A stretch of DNA of 64,000 nucleotides, from positions 18,353-82,352 of the forward strand of contig VGJS01000010.1 in the NCBI GenBank assembly GCA_016867395.1, written 5' to 3'. The DNA comes from Candidatus Handelsmanbacteria bacterium (GTDB taxonomy: Bacteria; Latescibacterota; UBA2968; UBA8231). Position numbers and translations under genes: made by a program. Below are positions 29,783 through 39,020 of this stretch, piece by piece (positions within the stretch are counted from its first letter, which is position 1; each line of letters opens with the position of its first letter). The notes below the pieces were generated by a model. The model saw only the letters and a program-made list of their open reading frames with translations, did not search any database and was not told where the DNA came from.

Positions 29783-30667
29783 GTGCGCTGCCTGCACCTG
29801 AACCCCGACCATTCGGGTGCCAACGAGATCCTCGTCGAGGGCCTGGAGCGGGAGGTGGTGATCGCGCAGTTGAGCGACACCCACCTGCCGGCGGCCGATG
29901 CCCGCGATCCCCATCCGGCCCGACAGGCGGCGGCCTACTACCAGAGTTATTTCCGCGAGCGCACCCCAGGGCAGGCCCCGGTGGGGGAGGTCTTTGCCGG
30001 CCTGCTAGAAAAGGCCCGGGAGAAGCAGCCCGACGCTCTGGCCCTGACCGGCGACATCCTCCACTTCCCCTCGGTGGCCGGCCTGGAATGGTTGTGCCAG
30101 AGCCTGGCCGGGCGGACCTACCTCTACACCCTGGGCAACCACGACTGGTCCTTCCCCTATCTGCCCTGGACCGCAGCCGTCCGCCAGGGGCATTACCCGC
30201 GCTTCTTCGGGTTGGCCAAGGGAGATCCGGCCTGCCAGGCACTGCGGGTGGGCGGCTTGCGCCTGGTGGCCCTGGACAACAGCGTGTACCAGGTGAGCCA
30301 GGCCCAGGCCGAGTTCCTGCGCGGCCAGTTGGCTTGGGGGGACCCCTGCTTGCTGCTGGTCCACATCCCGCTCCAGATCCTCTCCCTCATGCCCGCGGTG
30401 ATGGCCCGCTGGAATGCGCCCATTGTCATGGGGGCTGAGGAAGGATGGACGGCGGAGGCAAGGGCCAAGTGGCGGGTGGGGGAGGTGGAGGAGGGCACCC
30501 GGGCCTGTCTGGAGTTGGTGCGGGGGGCGGAGAACCTGGTGGGGGTGCTCTGCGGGCACGTGCATTTTCCCCGCGCCGACGAATTGCGGCCCAACTGCTT
30601 CCAGTACGTGGCCCGGCCCGGTTTCGAAGGCGGGTTTAGGCTCCTTACCTTCAAACCCTATGGGTGA
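29783..30667 (+). CDS. Calcineurin-like metallophosphoesterase
   Basis: 294 residues. All five metal motifs are present in order: QLSDTHLP (D-x-H), LTGDILHF (GD), LGNHDWSF (GNHD), LLVHIPLQ (H) and CGHVHFPR (GHxH). Starts at GTG 29783, four bases after the aldolase-like gene. No signal peptide. The substrate is unknown; the insert QSYFRERTPGQ between motifs I and II is specific to this protein. Confidence 0.85.
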   Translation: MRCLHLNPDHSGANEILVEGLEREVVIAQLSDTHLPAADARDPHPARQAAAYYQSYFRERTPGQAPVGEVFAGLLEKAREKQPDALALTGDILHFPSVAGLEWLCQSLAGRTYLYTLGNHDWSFPYLPWTAAVRQGHYPRFFGLAKGDPACQALRVGGLRLVALDNSVYQVSQAQAEFLRGQLAWGDPCLLLVHIPLQILSLMPAVMARWNAPIVMGAEEGWTAEARAKWRVGEVEEGTRACLELVRGAENLVGVLCGHVHFPRADELRPNCFQYVARPGFEGGFRLLTFKPYG

Positions 30668-30670
30668 GCC

Positions 30671-31671
30671 GTGTCCACCCCGCTGGGCACTATGCGGCTG
30701 AAGAACGGTGAGGAGGTGTAAGCGGGTGTGGTGGTGGGGCCGGACCCGGACTGGGCCGGGCAGGTGGAGCGCCTCCTGGGACACAAAGGGCCGGTGTGGC
30801 AGTGGCAGAATTCGGCGGCGGTGCGCCGGGAACTGGGCATCGAGGCGCGTTTCTATCTGTTGCACCGGCGCGGGGAGCCCCTGGCCAACTTGGCCACCTT
30901 CACCCACAGGGGTGTCGGGCATTTTGGCCATGTGTAGACCGCGCCCCAGGACCGGCGCCAGGGCGCGGCCTCGCAGTTGATGGGATTGCAGAAGGCCCAT
31001 TTCCGCCAGGAGGGGGGCGGGCCCTCTTCCTGGGACAGGGGTACAACAGCGCCCCGTAACACATCTATTTCTCAAACGGCTTTGCTGGCCTGAAGGCAGA
31101 GAGCGGGAAGATGGAGTACTACGCCCTGGACAAGGCGGCCTTCGAGGCCGAGTACTTCGAAAAGGGGGTGGTGCGCGCCGAAGAGGCGCAGTGGCGGCAC
31201 TGGCCGGCCTCGGCGGCCCTCTTCCTGGGGGATTTCCCCGGGGCGGTGCGCTGTGCCCCACTTGGATTGCTTGGCTGCTCCTACACCGAAGGGCCCTTCC
31301 TGCACCTGATCCAGGGGGACGAGCAGCGCAGGGGGAAGGGGGAGCCGGCCAGGGCGCGGGTGTTGTGCCAGGTGGCCACCGGGGCGGTGGTGGGGCTGGC
31401 GGCGTGGGATTGGGACACCCTCTGGCCCTCCACCTGTGTGGTGGACCTGTACTGCTATCCCGGGTTCAGGGAGGACGGCTGGGCGCTGCTGGGGGAGCTG
31501 GCCCTGCCGGCGGCGGAGCGGTGCGGGGCGTACAACGACGCGGAGTGCCGGCAGAAGCGGTACGCGCTATTGACCGCGGGCTTCAGGCCCGTGGGCCTGA
31601 AGCCCCGGTGGGTGGCCCCGGACCGGGCGCGGACCCGACTGCTGGACGTGGAGGTCGGGGAAAAGGCTTAG
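30671..31671 (+). pseudogene. Broken GNAT-type acetyltransferase
   Basis: A two-part GNAT-like protein can be traced from GTG 30671 to TAG 31669. The acetyl-CoA region reads THRGVGHFGHV, stop, TAPQDRRQGAASQLM; then, in another frame, ALFLGQGYNSAP, stop, HIYFSNGFAGLKA. The frame then stays open to the end (VVDLYCYPGFREDGWALLGEL). Damage: TAA 30719, TAG 30935, TAA 31057 and one frameshift near 31015. Several stops fall where relatives appear to have Tyr (GHVYT, PYHIY). The 3' half from ATG 31111 remains open for 186 codons. Confidence 0.7.
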
Positions 31672-33041
31672 CTGATCTCCGCCCCGTAAAACCCCAGCAT
31701 CGGCAGAAACCGCTCCATGTCCCAGGGTGTGGTGCCTGGGTCATAGCCCCAGCCGCCGTGGACCAGGGCCCTGCCCCGCAGCGGGCGGGTCAGGTGGAGC
31801 TGCACCCGCGCGTCCTGGGAGTAGATCACCCGGGTGATGGGGGCCTCGCCGGCCACGTCCTCCACCCGGAAGCCGTGGCGGGTTAGGTCGAGGGTGTCCA
31901 TGCGGCTGGTGACGGGCGCGAAGCTCAGTTCAATGGTCTGCGGGTCCAACTTCCTGGCGGCTTGCAGGTCCGGGGCCCGGTGCTCGCCGGGCCGGCCGTA
32001 CACCAGGCCCAGGGCGGCGCGGGCCAGGCGCTCGCCCAAAAGCAGATTGCCGGCGGGGCTGATGTGGATCAGGTCCGAGAGGGGCAGGTCCAGGGCCGGG
32101 ACCACGGCCACCCGCTGGTCGGCGCGGGCCACCTGGCGCTGGGCCTCGCGCACCTGGGTCCAGCGCCGCTGCGAGCTCTCGTCGGCCACCTGGAAGACCC
32201 GATTGAGCTGCACCGTGAGCACCGGCAATTGAGGGTCGCCCAGGGCGCCGCGCCAGGCTGCCACGGCCTGGGCAAAGCGCTGAGCATAGCTGGCGGCATC
32301 GGCATCCGTGCCGGTGTCGCTTTCCCCCTGGTACCACAGAATCCCCCGCACCCGTCCTCCCATTTTTTTTGCGCAGTGGACCATATTTTCATAGAGTACC
32401 GCCTGGCCCTGAGCCGGGTTCCAGGCCGAGAGGGGGGAGCCGCCCAGGGCGGTCTGCACCAGGCCGATGGGGTGGCCCAGGGCTTGCAGCAGGATGCGGC
32501 CGAAGTGCAGATAGGGGGAGTGGCCGGGGTTGGCGGTCTCGCGGTTGACGGGGTGCCGGGTGTCGGTGGCGTCGTTCATCGGGTGGGCGGCCAGGGCCCA
32601 CGCCTCGCTGTTGCGGAAGAGGTGTACGCCCAGTTGGGGGGGGTCGTGGTACGGGCCGCGGCCGTACCCGGCCGAGTTGCTCTGGCCGGCGATGAGCCAC
32701 AAATCGCCCACCCCGAGGAAGTGGCGGCTATCGCCCCGGATGGACCATTCCCCGGCCAGGTTGCCCTGGTGGTTGAGGCGGGTCTCCAGGCGGTACAGAC
32801 CGCCGGCGGGGATCTGGCTGAGCTGGGCCGACCAGGTGTGGTCGGGGGAGGTCTGGGCTGGCTGCCAGCCGCAGACGGCGATGCCGGTGTCCTCGCGCAC
32901 CAGCCGCACCTCAACCCGGCCCGGCTCAGGGTGGACCCAACGGCCCGACAGGGATAGGGCGCCCTGCCCGGAATCGTCCTGCTGGACGATCTGCCAGTCG
33001 CTGGGGCCCTGGTCGATGAGGGCGCCGGTGTTCTCGGTCAT
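31668..33041 (-). CDS. Sialate O-acetylesterase-like SGNH hydrolase
   Basis: 457 residues. The SGNH blocks are LIAGQSNSAGYGRGP (nucleophile Ser), QTALGGSPLSAWNP, ILWYQGESDTG (Asn/Gln-Gly block) and DLIHISPAGNLLLGERLA (Asp/His). N- and C-terminal beta-sandwich parts flank it, as in sialate O-acetylesterases. No signal peptide from the chosen ATG (33041), which has a GGGAGGACACC site; an in-frame ATG at 33098 lies upstream. Removes acyl groups from a glycan, substrate not predictable. Divergent from the aldo/keto reductase. Confidence 0.82.
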   Translation of the reverse strand: MTENTGALIDQGPSDWQIVQQDDSGQGALSLSGRWVHPEPGRVEVRLVREDTGIAVCGWQPAQTSPDHTWSAQLSQIPAGGLYRLETRLNHQGNLAGEWSIRGDSRHFLGVGDLWLIAGQSNSAGYGRGPYHDPPQLGVHLFRNSEAWALAAHPMNDATDTRHPVNRETANPGHSPYLHFGRILLQALGHPIGLVQTALGGSPLSAWNPAQGQAVLYENMVHCAKKMGGRVRGILWYQGESDTGTDADAASYAQRFAQAVAAWRGALGDPQLPVLTVQLNRVFQVADESSQRRWTQVREAQRQVARADQRVAVVPALDLPLSDLIHISPAGNLLLGERLARAALGLVYGRPGEHRAPDLQAARKLDPQTIELSFAPVTSRMDTLDLTRHGFRVEDVAGEAPITRVIYSQDARVQLHLTRPLRGRALVHGGWGYDPGTTPWDMERFLPMLGFYGAEIS

Positions 33042-33069
33042 ACTGGTGTCCTCCCGGTGTGAAGACGCC

Positions 33070-33098
33070 AATATACCCATCGCGGCGAAAGGGGGCAA
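33070..33098 (-). promoter_or_regulatory. Sigma70-type promoter for the esterase
   Basis: Minus strand TTGCCC (33098-33093), 17-base spacer, TATATT (33075-33070), about 29 bases before ATG 33041. It lies in the 62-base gap shared with the divergent aldo/keto reductase. Confidence 0.5.
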
Positions 33099-33103
33099 TT
33101 CCG

Positions 33104-34075
33104 ATGGAATACCAGGTCCTGAGGGGCACTGGGATCAAGGTCTCGCGCCTGTGTCTGGGCGCCATGACCTTTGGCGATCAGGCTCAGGAGGAGGAGGCGC
33201 GGGGTATGATCGATGTGGCCCTGGAGGCCGGGGTCAATTTTATCGACACCGCCGATGCGTACGTGGGCGGGCGCTCGGAGGAGATCGTCGGCCGAGCCCT
33301 CCTGGGCAGGAGGCACCGGGTGGTGTTGGCCAGCAAGGTGCGCTCCGCCGTGGGGCCGGACCCGCACAAGGATCAGGGCTTGCACCGCTGGCACCTCATC
33401 CGGGGAGTGGAGGCCAGCCTGAAACGCCTGCAGACCGATTGTCTGGATATCTGCTATCTGCACGCCCCGGACTACCAGACCCCCATTGAGGAGACCCTGG
33501 CGGCCTGCGACACCCTGGTGCAGCAGGGCAAGGTGGTATACGTTGGGATGTCGAACTACGCGGCCTGGCAGATGTGCGAGGCCCTGTGGCGCTGCGACCG
33601 CCGCCACTGGACCCCCCCGGCGGTGATGCAGGTGGTGTACAACCTGGTGGCCCGCAGCCTGGAGGCCGAGGGGCTGGGCTTTTCCCAGAAAATGGGCATG
33701 GGAATGGTGGTGTACAACCCTCTGGCCGGCGGGCTGTTGACCGGCAAACACCGGCAGGCGGAGGGGCCGGAGGCGGGCACCCGCTTTGGGCTGAAGCAGA
33801 ACTACTACCGGCGCTACTGGAGCCCTGCCCATTTTGCCGCCGTGGACCGGCTGGCACAGGTGGCTGCCAAGCCCGGCATTCCCCTGACCCAACTGGCCCT
33901 GCAATGGCTGCTCTCCCAGCCGCTGGTCGATGCGGTCATCCTGGGGGCCAGCCGCCAGGCCCAACTGGAGGAGAACCTTCGCCTGGCCCAGGGCCGCCTC
34001 GACGCCCCAACGCTAGCGGCCTGCGACGAGGTCTGGCGCGAATTAAGGGGGGACCACTTCGAATACAACAGATAA
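33104..34075 (+). CDS. Aldo/keto reductase
   Basis: 323 residues, (beta/alpha)8 NADPH-dependent reductase. Catalytic tetrad: Asp in NFIDTADAYVGGRSEE (Asp and Tyr), Lys in VVLASKVRSAVGPD and His in DICYLHAPDYQTP. The NADP-phosphate region is VILGASRQAQLEENL. Similar to YakC/YajO/L-glyceraldehyde-3-phosphate reductase-like proteins; substrate unknown. ATG 33104 starts at the first conserved strand (MEYQVLRGTGIKVSRLCLG). Confidence 0.9.
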   Translation: MEYQVLRGTGIKVSRLCLGAMTFGDQAQEEEARGMIDVALEAGVNFIDTADAYVGGRSEEIVGRALLGRRHRVVLASKVRSAVGPDPHKDQGLHRWHLIRGVEASLKRLQTDCLDICYLHAPDYQTPIEETLAACDTLVQQGKVVYVGMSNYAAWQMCEALWRCDRRHWTPPAVMQVVYNLVARSLEAEGLGFSQKMGMGMVVYNPLAGGLLTGKHRQAEGPEAGTRFGLKQNYYRRYWSPAHFAAVDRLAQVAAKPGIPLTQLALQWLLSQPLVDAVILGASRQAQLEENLRLAQGRLDAPTLAACDEVWRELRGDHFEYNR

Positions 34076-34101
34076 AAAAGTGGGGAGCCAGATGGCCCCC
34101 C
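34074..34101 (-). terminator. Intrinsic terminator of the MacAB-TolC operon
   Basis: On the minus strand GGGGGGCC (34101-34094), loop ATCT, GGCTCCCC (34089-34082; one G-T pair) is followed by AC and six T. It lies after tolC and after the small ORF at 34147-34242, right next to the end of the convergent aldo/keto reductase gene. Confidence 0.75.
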
Positions 34102-34146
34102 GAAGCGCACCCAACAGGCAGAGGCGTTGTGCCCTGCAGCTTGTAG

Positions 34147-34242
34147 CTACCGCCCGTCGCTGCCCCCGCCTCCGGGCTGCGCCTCAACGAGAGAGGCTGC
34201 GCTGATCAGGAGCGCCGCGCACAGAAAAGTAATGGATTTCAT
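34147..34242 (-). CDS. Possible 31-residue secreted peptide at the end of the exporter operon
   Basis: A short frame follows tolC by 31 bases, with an AGAGGTCAGCG ribosome-like site. The product begins MKSITFLCAALLISAASL and ends QPGGGGSDGR with TAG: Lys then a hydrophobic run and a V-E-A signal-peptidase-like end, leaving a mature peptide of about ten residues. Located before the operon terminator. It may be a genuine tiny exported peptide, the remnant of a truncated secreted protein, or chance. Confidence 0.35.
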   Translation of the reverse strand: MKSITFLCAALLISAASLVEAQPGGGGSDGR

Positions 34243-34273
34243 CGCTGACCTCTTTGGGTGCTGGGGCTGGGGA

Positions 34274-35725
34274 TTAATCGCCGGTTAGCCGGCGCCATTC
34301 AATAAGAGCCTTGTTGTAGTCCACCAGCGCCTGTAGCCGGCTGAGGCGGGCCTGGGCCAGGTCGTCCTGGGCGTCGAGGACCTGGCGCACCGTGGCCAGG
34401 CCCAGGCTCAGGCGCTCCTCCAGTTCCTCGAGGTTCTGGGCCGAGAGGCGCTCGGTCCAGCGGGCCGCCTCCTCGCGCTGGCGGCTGGTCTCGACGCTGC
34501 GGTGCTGGTTGCGCACCTGCTGGGCCAGTTGTAGCCGCAACTGCTCCAGGGCCACCTGCCGCTGCTGCTGCTGAATGAGCTGCTGCTGGACCCGGATCTG
34601 GGTGGGGTCCTCGCCGAGGGGGAAGTGGATGCTGAGCCCGCCCTGCCAGGAGCGGCTGTCGCCGGATTTGAGGCCGTCGAGGTTGTCGCCGTAGGTGCCG
34701 CCGATGCCACTAAAGCCCGCCTGGGTGCTCAGCGAGACCGCGGGGCGGGCCTGGTCCCGGGCCAGGACCAGTTGCAGCTCGGCGTTCTTGAGGTCCAGCT
34801 CGGCCCGCCGGTACGCCGGGCTGAAGGCCAGGGTCCGGGCCAGCCCGCTCTCGGGGTCGCCAGCGAAGGCGGCCACCTCGGGGGCGTCCACGGGACGAAC
34901 CGCCGCTTGCCAGCTCTGGGAGTGCTGGTCCAGGCCGAGTAGGGTCATGAGCAGGTCCTCGTTCTGGCGCAGGCCGGCCTGGGCGCCGACGATCTCCTGC
35001 TGGCGCTGGGCCACCCCCACCTCGGCCTGTAGGATGTTGCTGACCGGGTCCGAGCCCACCTCGGCGCGGACCTTGGCGGTCTCCAGCACCCGCTGGGCCC
35101 CGGCCAGGAACTGCTGGCGCAGTTGCAGGTTCTGCCCCGCAAGGAAGAGGTCCCAGTAGGCGCGACTCACCTCGGCGCGCAGGTCCTGCGTCTGCCCTTG
35201 CACCGTCAGTTCGGCGGCGCTGAGGGCGTTGCGGGCCACCCGCAGGCCGATGCGGTTCACCCCGCCGCGGCCCTGGAACAGGGGCTGGGAAAAGCTCAGG
35301 TTGAGGCCGGAGCGGTAAAGGGGGTTGAGGGTGGTGAAGGCGGCGTTGTTGGAGGAGCGGTCGTTGCTAAAGGTCAGGCTGAGACGGCCGCCCGTGGCCA
35401 ACTCCTGGGACAGGCCCAGGCCCAGGCCCAGGGCGTTGCTGGTGGAGATGGTGACGGCTTCGAGCCGCGAGGTGGAGGGCGAACGGCTGGACTGGTTGTT
35501 GAGGCTGGCAGTCAGGGTGTGGCCAAAGCGGGCCTGCTCCTGGGCCACGGAGCGCTCCTGGAACTGCTGGCCCAGCCGGGCGCTGCGCAGGCCCAGGTGG
35601 CGCTCCAGGGCCATGGACACGGCCTGATCGAGGGAGATTTGCAGGGTATCCTGCTGGGCCGGGGCCGGGGCCACGGCCGCCAGCGCCGCCAGAGCGCAGC
35701 AGGCGAGAAAACGTCTAAGCCTCAT
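34274..35725 (-). CDS. TolC-family outer-membrane efflux protein
   Basis: 483 residues. Signal peptide RRFLACCALAALAAVAPAPA ends at AQ. The two-fold TolC repeat is clear: QISLDQAVSMALERHLGLRSA at the start of repeat 1, long Gln/Arg-rich coiled coils (ELTVQGQTQDLRAEVSRAYWD), and the second-repeat end VRQVLDAQDDLAQARLSRLQALVDYNKAL. It forms the outer-membrane channel for the MacA-MacB-type exporter encoded upstream, six bases after the permease stop. Confidence 0.9.
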   Translation of the reverse strand: MRLRRFLACCALAALAAVAPAPAQQDTLQISLDQAVSMALERHLGLRSARLGQQFQERSVAQEQARFGHTLTASLNNQSSRSPSTSRLEAVTISTSNALGLGLGLSQELATGGRLSLTFSNDRSSNNAAFTTLNPLYRSGLNLSFSQPLFQGRGGVNRIGLRVARNALSAAELTVQGQTQDLRAEVSRAYWDLFLAGQNLQLRQQFLAGAQRVLETAKVRAEVGSDPVSNILQAEVGVAQRQQEIVGAQAGLRQNEDLLMTLLGLDQHSQSWQAAVRPVDAPEVAAFAGDPESGLARTLAFSPAYRRAELDLKNAELQLVLARDQARPAVSLSTQAGFSGIGGTYGDNLDGLKSGDSRSWQGGLSIHFPLGEDPTQIRVQQQLIQQQQRQVALEQLRLQLAQQVRNQHRSVETSRQREEAARWTERLSAQNLEELEERLSLGLATVRQVLDAQDDLAQARLSRLQALVDYNKALIEWRRLTGD

Positions 35726-35731
35726 AGATCC

Positions 35732-36949
35732 TCACTCGTAGCGCAGGGCGTCGATGGGGTTGAGGGCGGCCGCCTTGCGGGCGGGATAGAAGCCGAAGAA
35801 GATGCCCACGGCCCCGGAGAAGCCGAAGGCCAGAAACACCGTGGGGGCCGAGATGACAGCTTCCATGCCGCTGAGGGCGCCCATCAGGTAGCGGGCCAGA
35901 AAGCCGATGGCGATGCCGATCAGCCCCCCCGACAGGCTCAGGGCCACGGCCTCAACCAGGAACTGCACTAGAATATCGTGCGGACGGGCCCCGATGGCCA
36001 TGCGGATGCCGATCTCGCGGGTACGCTCGGTGACCGAGACCAGCATGATGTTCATGATACCGATGCCGCCCACCACCAGGGAGACGCTGGCGATGGCGGC
36101 CAGGAGCATGGTCATGGTGCGGGTGGCTTCCTGGGCGGTGCTGGCAAGGTCGGTCTGGTTGCGGATGGTGAAGTCGTCCTCATCGCCCTCCTGGAGCTTG
36201 TGGTTTTCGCGCAGGAGCACCCGGATCTCCTCCTGGGCGGCGGCGAGTTGTTCGGCGGAGACGGCGCTGCAGAGGATCTGCTGGATGAAACGCCAGCCGC
36301 TGAGGCGGTACATGGCGGTGGTGTAGGGGATGAGGATGGCGTCGTCCTGGTCCATGCCGCCGGCACCCTGGCCCTTTTCGGAGAGCACCCCGATGATCTT
36401 GAAGGGCACGTTGCGCAGGCGCAGCTCCTGGCCCACCGGGTCCTGGTCGGGGAAGAGGTTGGTGACGATGGTCTGGCCGATGACGCAGACCTTGGCCTGG
36501 CTGCGCACCTCGCCGGCGGTGAAGAAATCCCCCGAGACCAGGGGCCACTGGCGGATTTCGAGGAAGTCGGGCGAGACCCCCTGCACCGAGGTATTCCAGT
36601 TGCCGATGCCGCCCACGGCCTGGACACCGGCCCGCACCACCGGCGAGACCCCGCTGACCAGTTCGGCCTCCTTGCCGAGTTTATCCACGTCTTCTAGGGT
36701 GAGCCGGGTGCCGCTGCCTCCGCCCATGCTCACCCCGCCCTGGCGACTGGCCCCCGGGAAGACCACCAGCAGATTGGTGCCCAGGCTGTTAATCTGCTTC
36801 TCGATCTGGGCCTGCGCCCCTTCGCCCACGGCGACCATGGTGATGACCGAGCCGACGCCAATGATGATCCCCAGCATGGTCAGGAGGCTGCGCATCTTGT
36901 TCCGGGCGATGGCCTTAAGGGCCACCCGCAGCAGGTTTTTCCACTTCAT
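35732..36949 (-). CDS. MacB-type ABC transporter permease
   Basis: 405 residues. One N-terminal membrane helix in MRSLLTMLGIIIGVGSVITMV, a large periplasmic MacB core domain (residues ~45-270), then three C-terminal helices of the FtsX fold with the family motif GGIGIMNIMLVSVTERTREIGIRMAIGA. Contains only the permease; the ATPase is the separate upstream gene, with overlapping TGATG. Works with periplasmic adaptor and TolC to pump a substrate from the periplasm or extract a lipid/peptide; substrate unknown. Confidence 0.92.
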   Translation of the reverse strand: MKWKNLLRVALKAIARNKMRSLLTMLGIIIGVGSVITMVAVGEGAQAQIEKQINSLGTNLLVVFPGASRQGGVSMGGGSGTRLTLEDVDKLGKEAELVSGVSPVVRAGVQAVGGIGNWNTSVQGVSPDFLEIRQWPLVSGDFFTAGEVRSQAKVCVIGQTIVTNLFPDQDPVGQELRLRNVPFKIIGVLSEKGQGAGGMDQDDAILIPYTTAMYRLSGWRFIQQILCSAVSAEQLAAAQEEIRVLLRENHKLQEGDEDDFTIRNQTDLASTAQEATRTMTMLLAAIASVSLVVGGIGIMNIMLVSVTERTREIGIRMAIGARPHDILVQFLVEAVALSLSGGLIGIAIGFLARYLMGALSGMEAVISAPTVFLAFGFSGAVGIFFGFYPARKAAALNPIDALRYE

Positions 36950-37644
36950 GCTTTGGCCTCGGTGGGATGGTCGCTGACGATGACCCCGTCTCGCATCTCG
37001 ATAATGCGGCGGGCGGACTCGGCGATGTCGCGCTCGTGGGTAATCAACAAGATAGTGACCCCCTGGTGATTTAGTTCGGCGAAGAGCTGCATGATCTCCT
37101 GGCTGGTGCGGGTATCTAAGTTGCCGGTGGGCTCGTCGGCCAAAAGCAGGGCCGGCTGGTTGACCAGGGCCCGGGCAATGGCCACCCGCTGCTGCTGGCC
37201 GCCCGACAACTGGTTGGGGTGGTGGTGCATGCGGTCGGCCAGGCCCACCCGCTCCAGGGCGGCGGCGGCCAGTTGGTGTGGGGGTTCCTGCCGGTGGCTG
37301 CGGCTGTAGAGCAGGGGTAGTTCGACGTTTTCGAGGGCCGAGGTGCGGGTGAGCAGATTAAAACCCTGAAAAACAAAACCGATCTTCTCGTTGCGGATGT
37401 CGGCGAGCTGGTCCCGGCCCAGGGTGTTGACCCGCATGTTGTCCAGGTAGTATTCGCCCCCGGTGGGGTGGTCGAGGCAGCCGAGTATATTCATTAGGGT
37501 GGATTTGCCTGAGCCCGAGGCGCCCATGATGGCGGCGAACTCCCGGCGCTCCACCGCCAGGTCTACCCCCCGCAGAGCCAGCACCTGCACCTCGCCGGAG
37601 GCGTAGACCTTGGTCAGGCCGGCGGTGCGGATGACGGTCTCCAT
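36946..37644 (-). CDS. MacB-type ABC transporter ATPase
   Basis: 232 residues. Walker [17 protein letters not shown]-loop FVFQGFNLL, signature [18 protein letters not shown], Walker [13 protein letters not shown] and switch His in [11 protein letters not shown]: a typical LolD/MacB-class ATPase. ATG 37644 shares a base with the adaptor stop; its own stop overlaps the permease ATG. Confidence 0.94.
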   Translation of the reverse strand: METVIRTAGLTKVYASGEVQVLALRGVDLAVERREFAAIMGASGSGKSTLMNILGCLDHPTGGEYYLDNMRVNTLGRDQLADIRNEKIGFVFQGFNLLTRTSALENVELPLLYSRSHRQEPPHQLAAAALERVGLADRMHHHPNQLSGGQQQRVAIARALVNQPALLLADEPTGNLDTRTSQEIMQLFAELNHQGVTILLITHERDIAESARRIIEMRDGVIVSDHPTEAKA

Positions 37645-38930
37645 CAGAAGGGGCTCCCGCCCCGCCTGCCGCCCCCCGGAGGCCCGGCCGGGACGGCGCT
37701 GGGGAAGATGGAGGTGGGCCTGGGGGTGTCGCTGGCGAGGATGCCGCTGATCACCTCCAGGCCCTCGCTGAGGTCCTCGGCGCGGATCTCGGTCATCTGG
37801 CCGTCGGTGATGCCGGTGCGGACCCGCAGAACCTGGGGGTTGCCCTCTGCGTCGAGGTGCCACAGCCGCGCCGCGTCGCGGTTTCGGCCCCCTCCCTCCA
37901 AGCCCCCGCCGCCCCCTCCTCCTCCCCAGGTCCGGTTGCCCCGGCCGCGGGTGGAGTCGCCTCCCTCGCCCCCTCCGACTTCCTGTTGCTCCATCTGTTT
38001 GCGGAACTCGGCCATCATCTCGGTGCTGGGCCGGAAGCGCAGGGCCGCGTTGGGCACCTTGAACACGTCCTGGGCCCGCTCGATCATGAAGTCCACGGTG
38101 GCGGTCATGCCCGGCAGCAGCAGCCCTTCCTCGTTGGCCACCGAGACCACTACTGTATAATTGACCACGTTTTGGATGGTGGTGGGCTGGAGCCGCACCT
38201 GACCTACCTCGCCGCGAAAGGTGCGGCCCGGGTACGCCTGCACGGTAAAACGGGCCTGCTGCCCGTCCTCGATCTGGCCGATATCCCCCTCATCCACGTT
38301 GGCGAGGATCTGCATCTGGGACAGATCATTGGCTATGAGGAAGAGGGTGGGAGCCGAGAAACTGGCGGCCACGGTCTGGCCGGCGTCCACGGGCCGGGAG
38401 ATCACCGTGCCGTCGATGGGGGCGTAGATGGAGGCGTAGCGCAGGTTGATGTGCGCCCGGTCCAGGGCGGCCTGGGCGGACTTGAGGCCCGACTTGGAGA
38501 GTTCGAGGTTGTACTGGGCTTGTTCCAGGTCGCTGGTCGCGGCCATGGTTTTTTCGTAGAGGGCGGCGATGCGGCGCTGCTCGCGTTCGCTGTGGGCCAG
38601 TTGGGTCCGCGCCCGTTCGAGGCTGCTCTCGGTGTCGCGCACCGAGGCGGCCAGGAAGGTGGTGTCGATTAGGGCGATGAGTTCCCCCTGGCGCACCTTC
38701 TGGTTGAAATCGACGAAGATCTTAAAGATGGTCCCCGAGACCTGGGTGCCCACCTGCACGGTGCTGACCGCGCTTAGGGTGCCGGTGCTGGAGACGATGG
38801 ACTCCAGGTCCCCTTTCTCGACCTTGACGAAGCGGTACTTGGCGGTGGGGGTATCCGGGTCCGAAGAGGCGTACCAGCCTCCGGCTCCGGCCAGGATTAG
38901 GAGCAGGAATACAAGGACGGTCTTCTTCAT
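37644..38930 (-). CDS. MacA-like periplasmic adaptor (HlyD/RND membrane-fusion family)
   Basis: 428 residues. N-terminal anchor VLVFLLLILAGAGGWYASS, then paired barrel-sandwich halves (VSSTGTLSAVSTVQVGTQVSG and SIYAPIDGTVISRPVDAGQTV) around a helical hairpin, a beta-barrel domain and a membrane-proximal domain. An unusual insert near residues 315-355 is Gly/Arg-rich with a run of eight Gly (TWGGGGGGGG). First gene of a four-gene operon macA-ATPase-permease-tolC. Confidence 0.9.
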   Translation of the reverse strand: MKKTVLVFLLLILAGAGGWYASSDPDTPTAKYRFVKVEKGDLESIVSSTGTLSAVSTVQVGTQVSGTIFKIFVDFNQKVRQGELIALIDTTFLAASVRDTESSLERARTQLAHSEREQRRIAALYEKTMAATSDLEQAQYNLELSKSGLKSAQAALDRAHINLRYASIYAPIDGTVISRPVDAGQTVAASFSAPTLFLIANDLSQMQILANVDEGDIGQIEDGQQARFTVQAYPGRTFRGEVGQVRLQPTTIQNVVNYTVVVSVANEEGLLLPGMTATVDFMIERAQDVFKVPNAALRFRPSTEMMAEFRKQMEQQEVGGGEGGDSTRGRGNRTWGGGGGGGGLEGGGRNRDAARLWHLDAEGNPQVLRVRTGITDGQMTEIRAEDLSEGLEVISGILASDTPRPTSIFPSAVPAGPPGGGRRGGSPF

Positions 38931-39020
38931 GGCGACACCGGCGGCCTGAGGGGTTGAGGGTGGCTGCTATATCATAGACCCGGAACCGCTGGGAAAAGCT
39001 TTAGCCCCACCCCGGGGGGG

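Noticed and set aside
30671..31671. Two separate intact genes instead of one broken GNAT
   Set aside because: The pieces line up as consecutive parts of one fold with stops inside conserved motifs, and no ribosome site supports a start at 31111.
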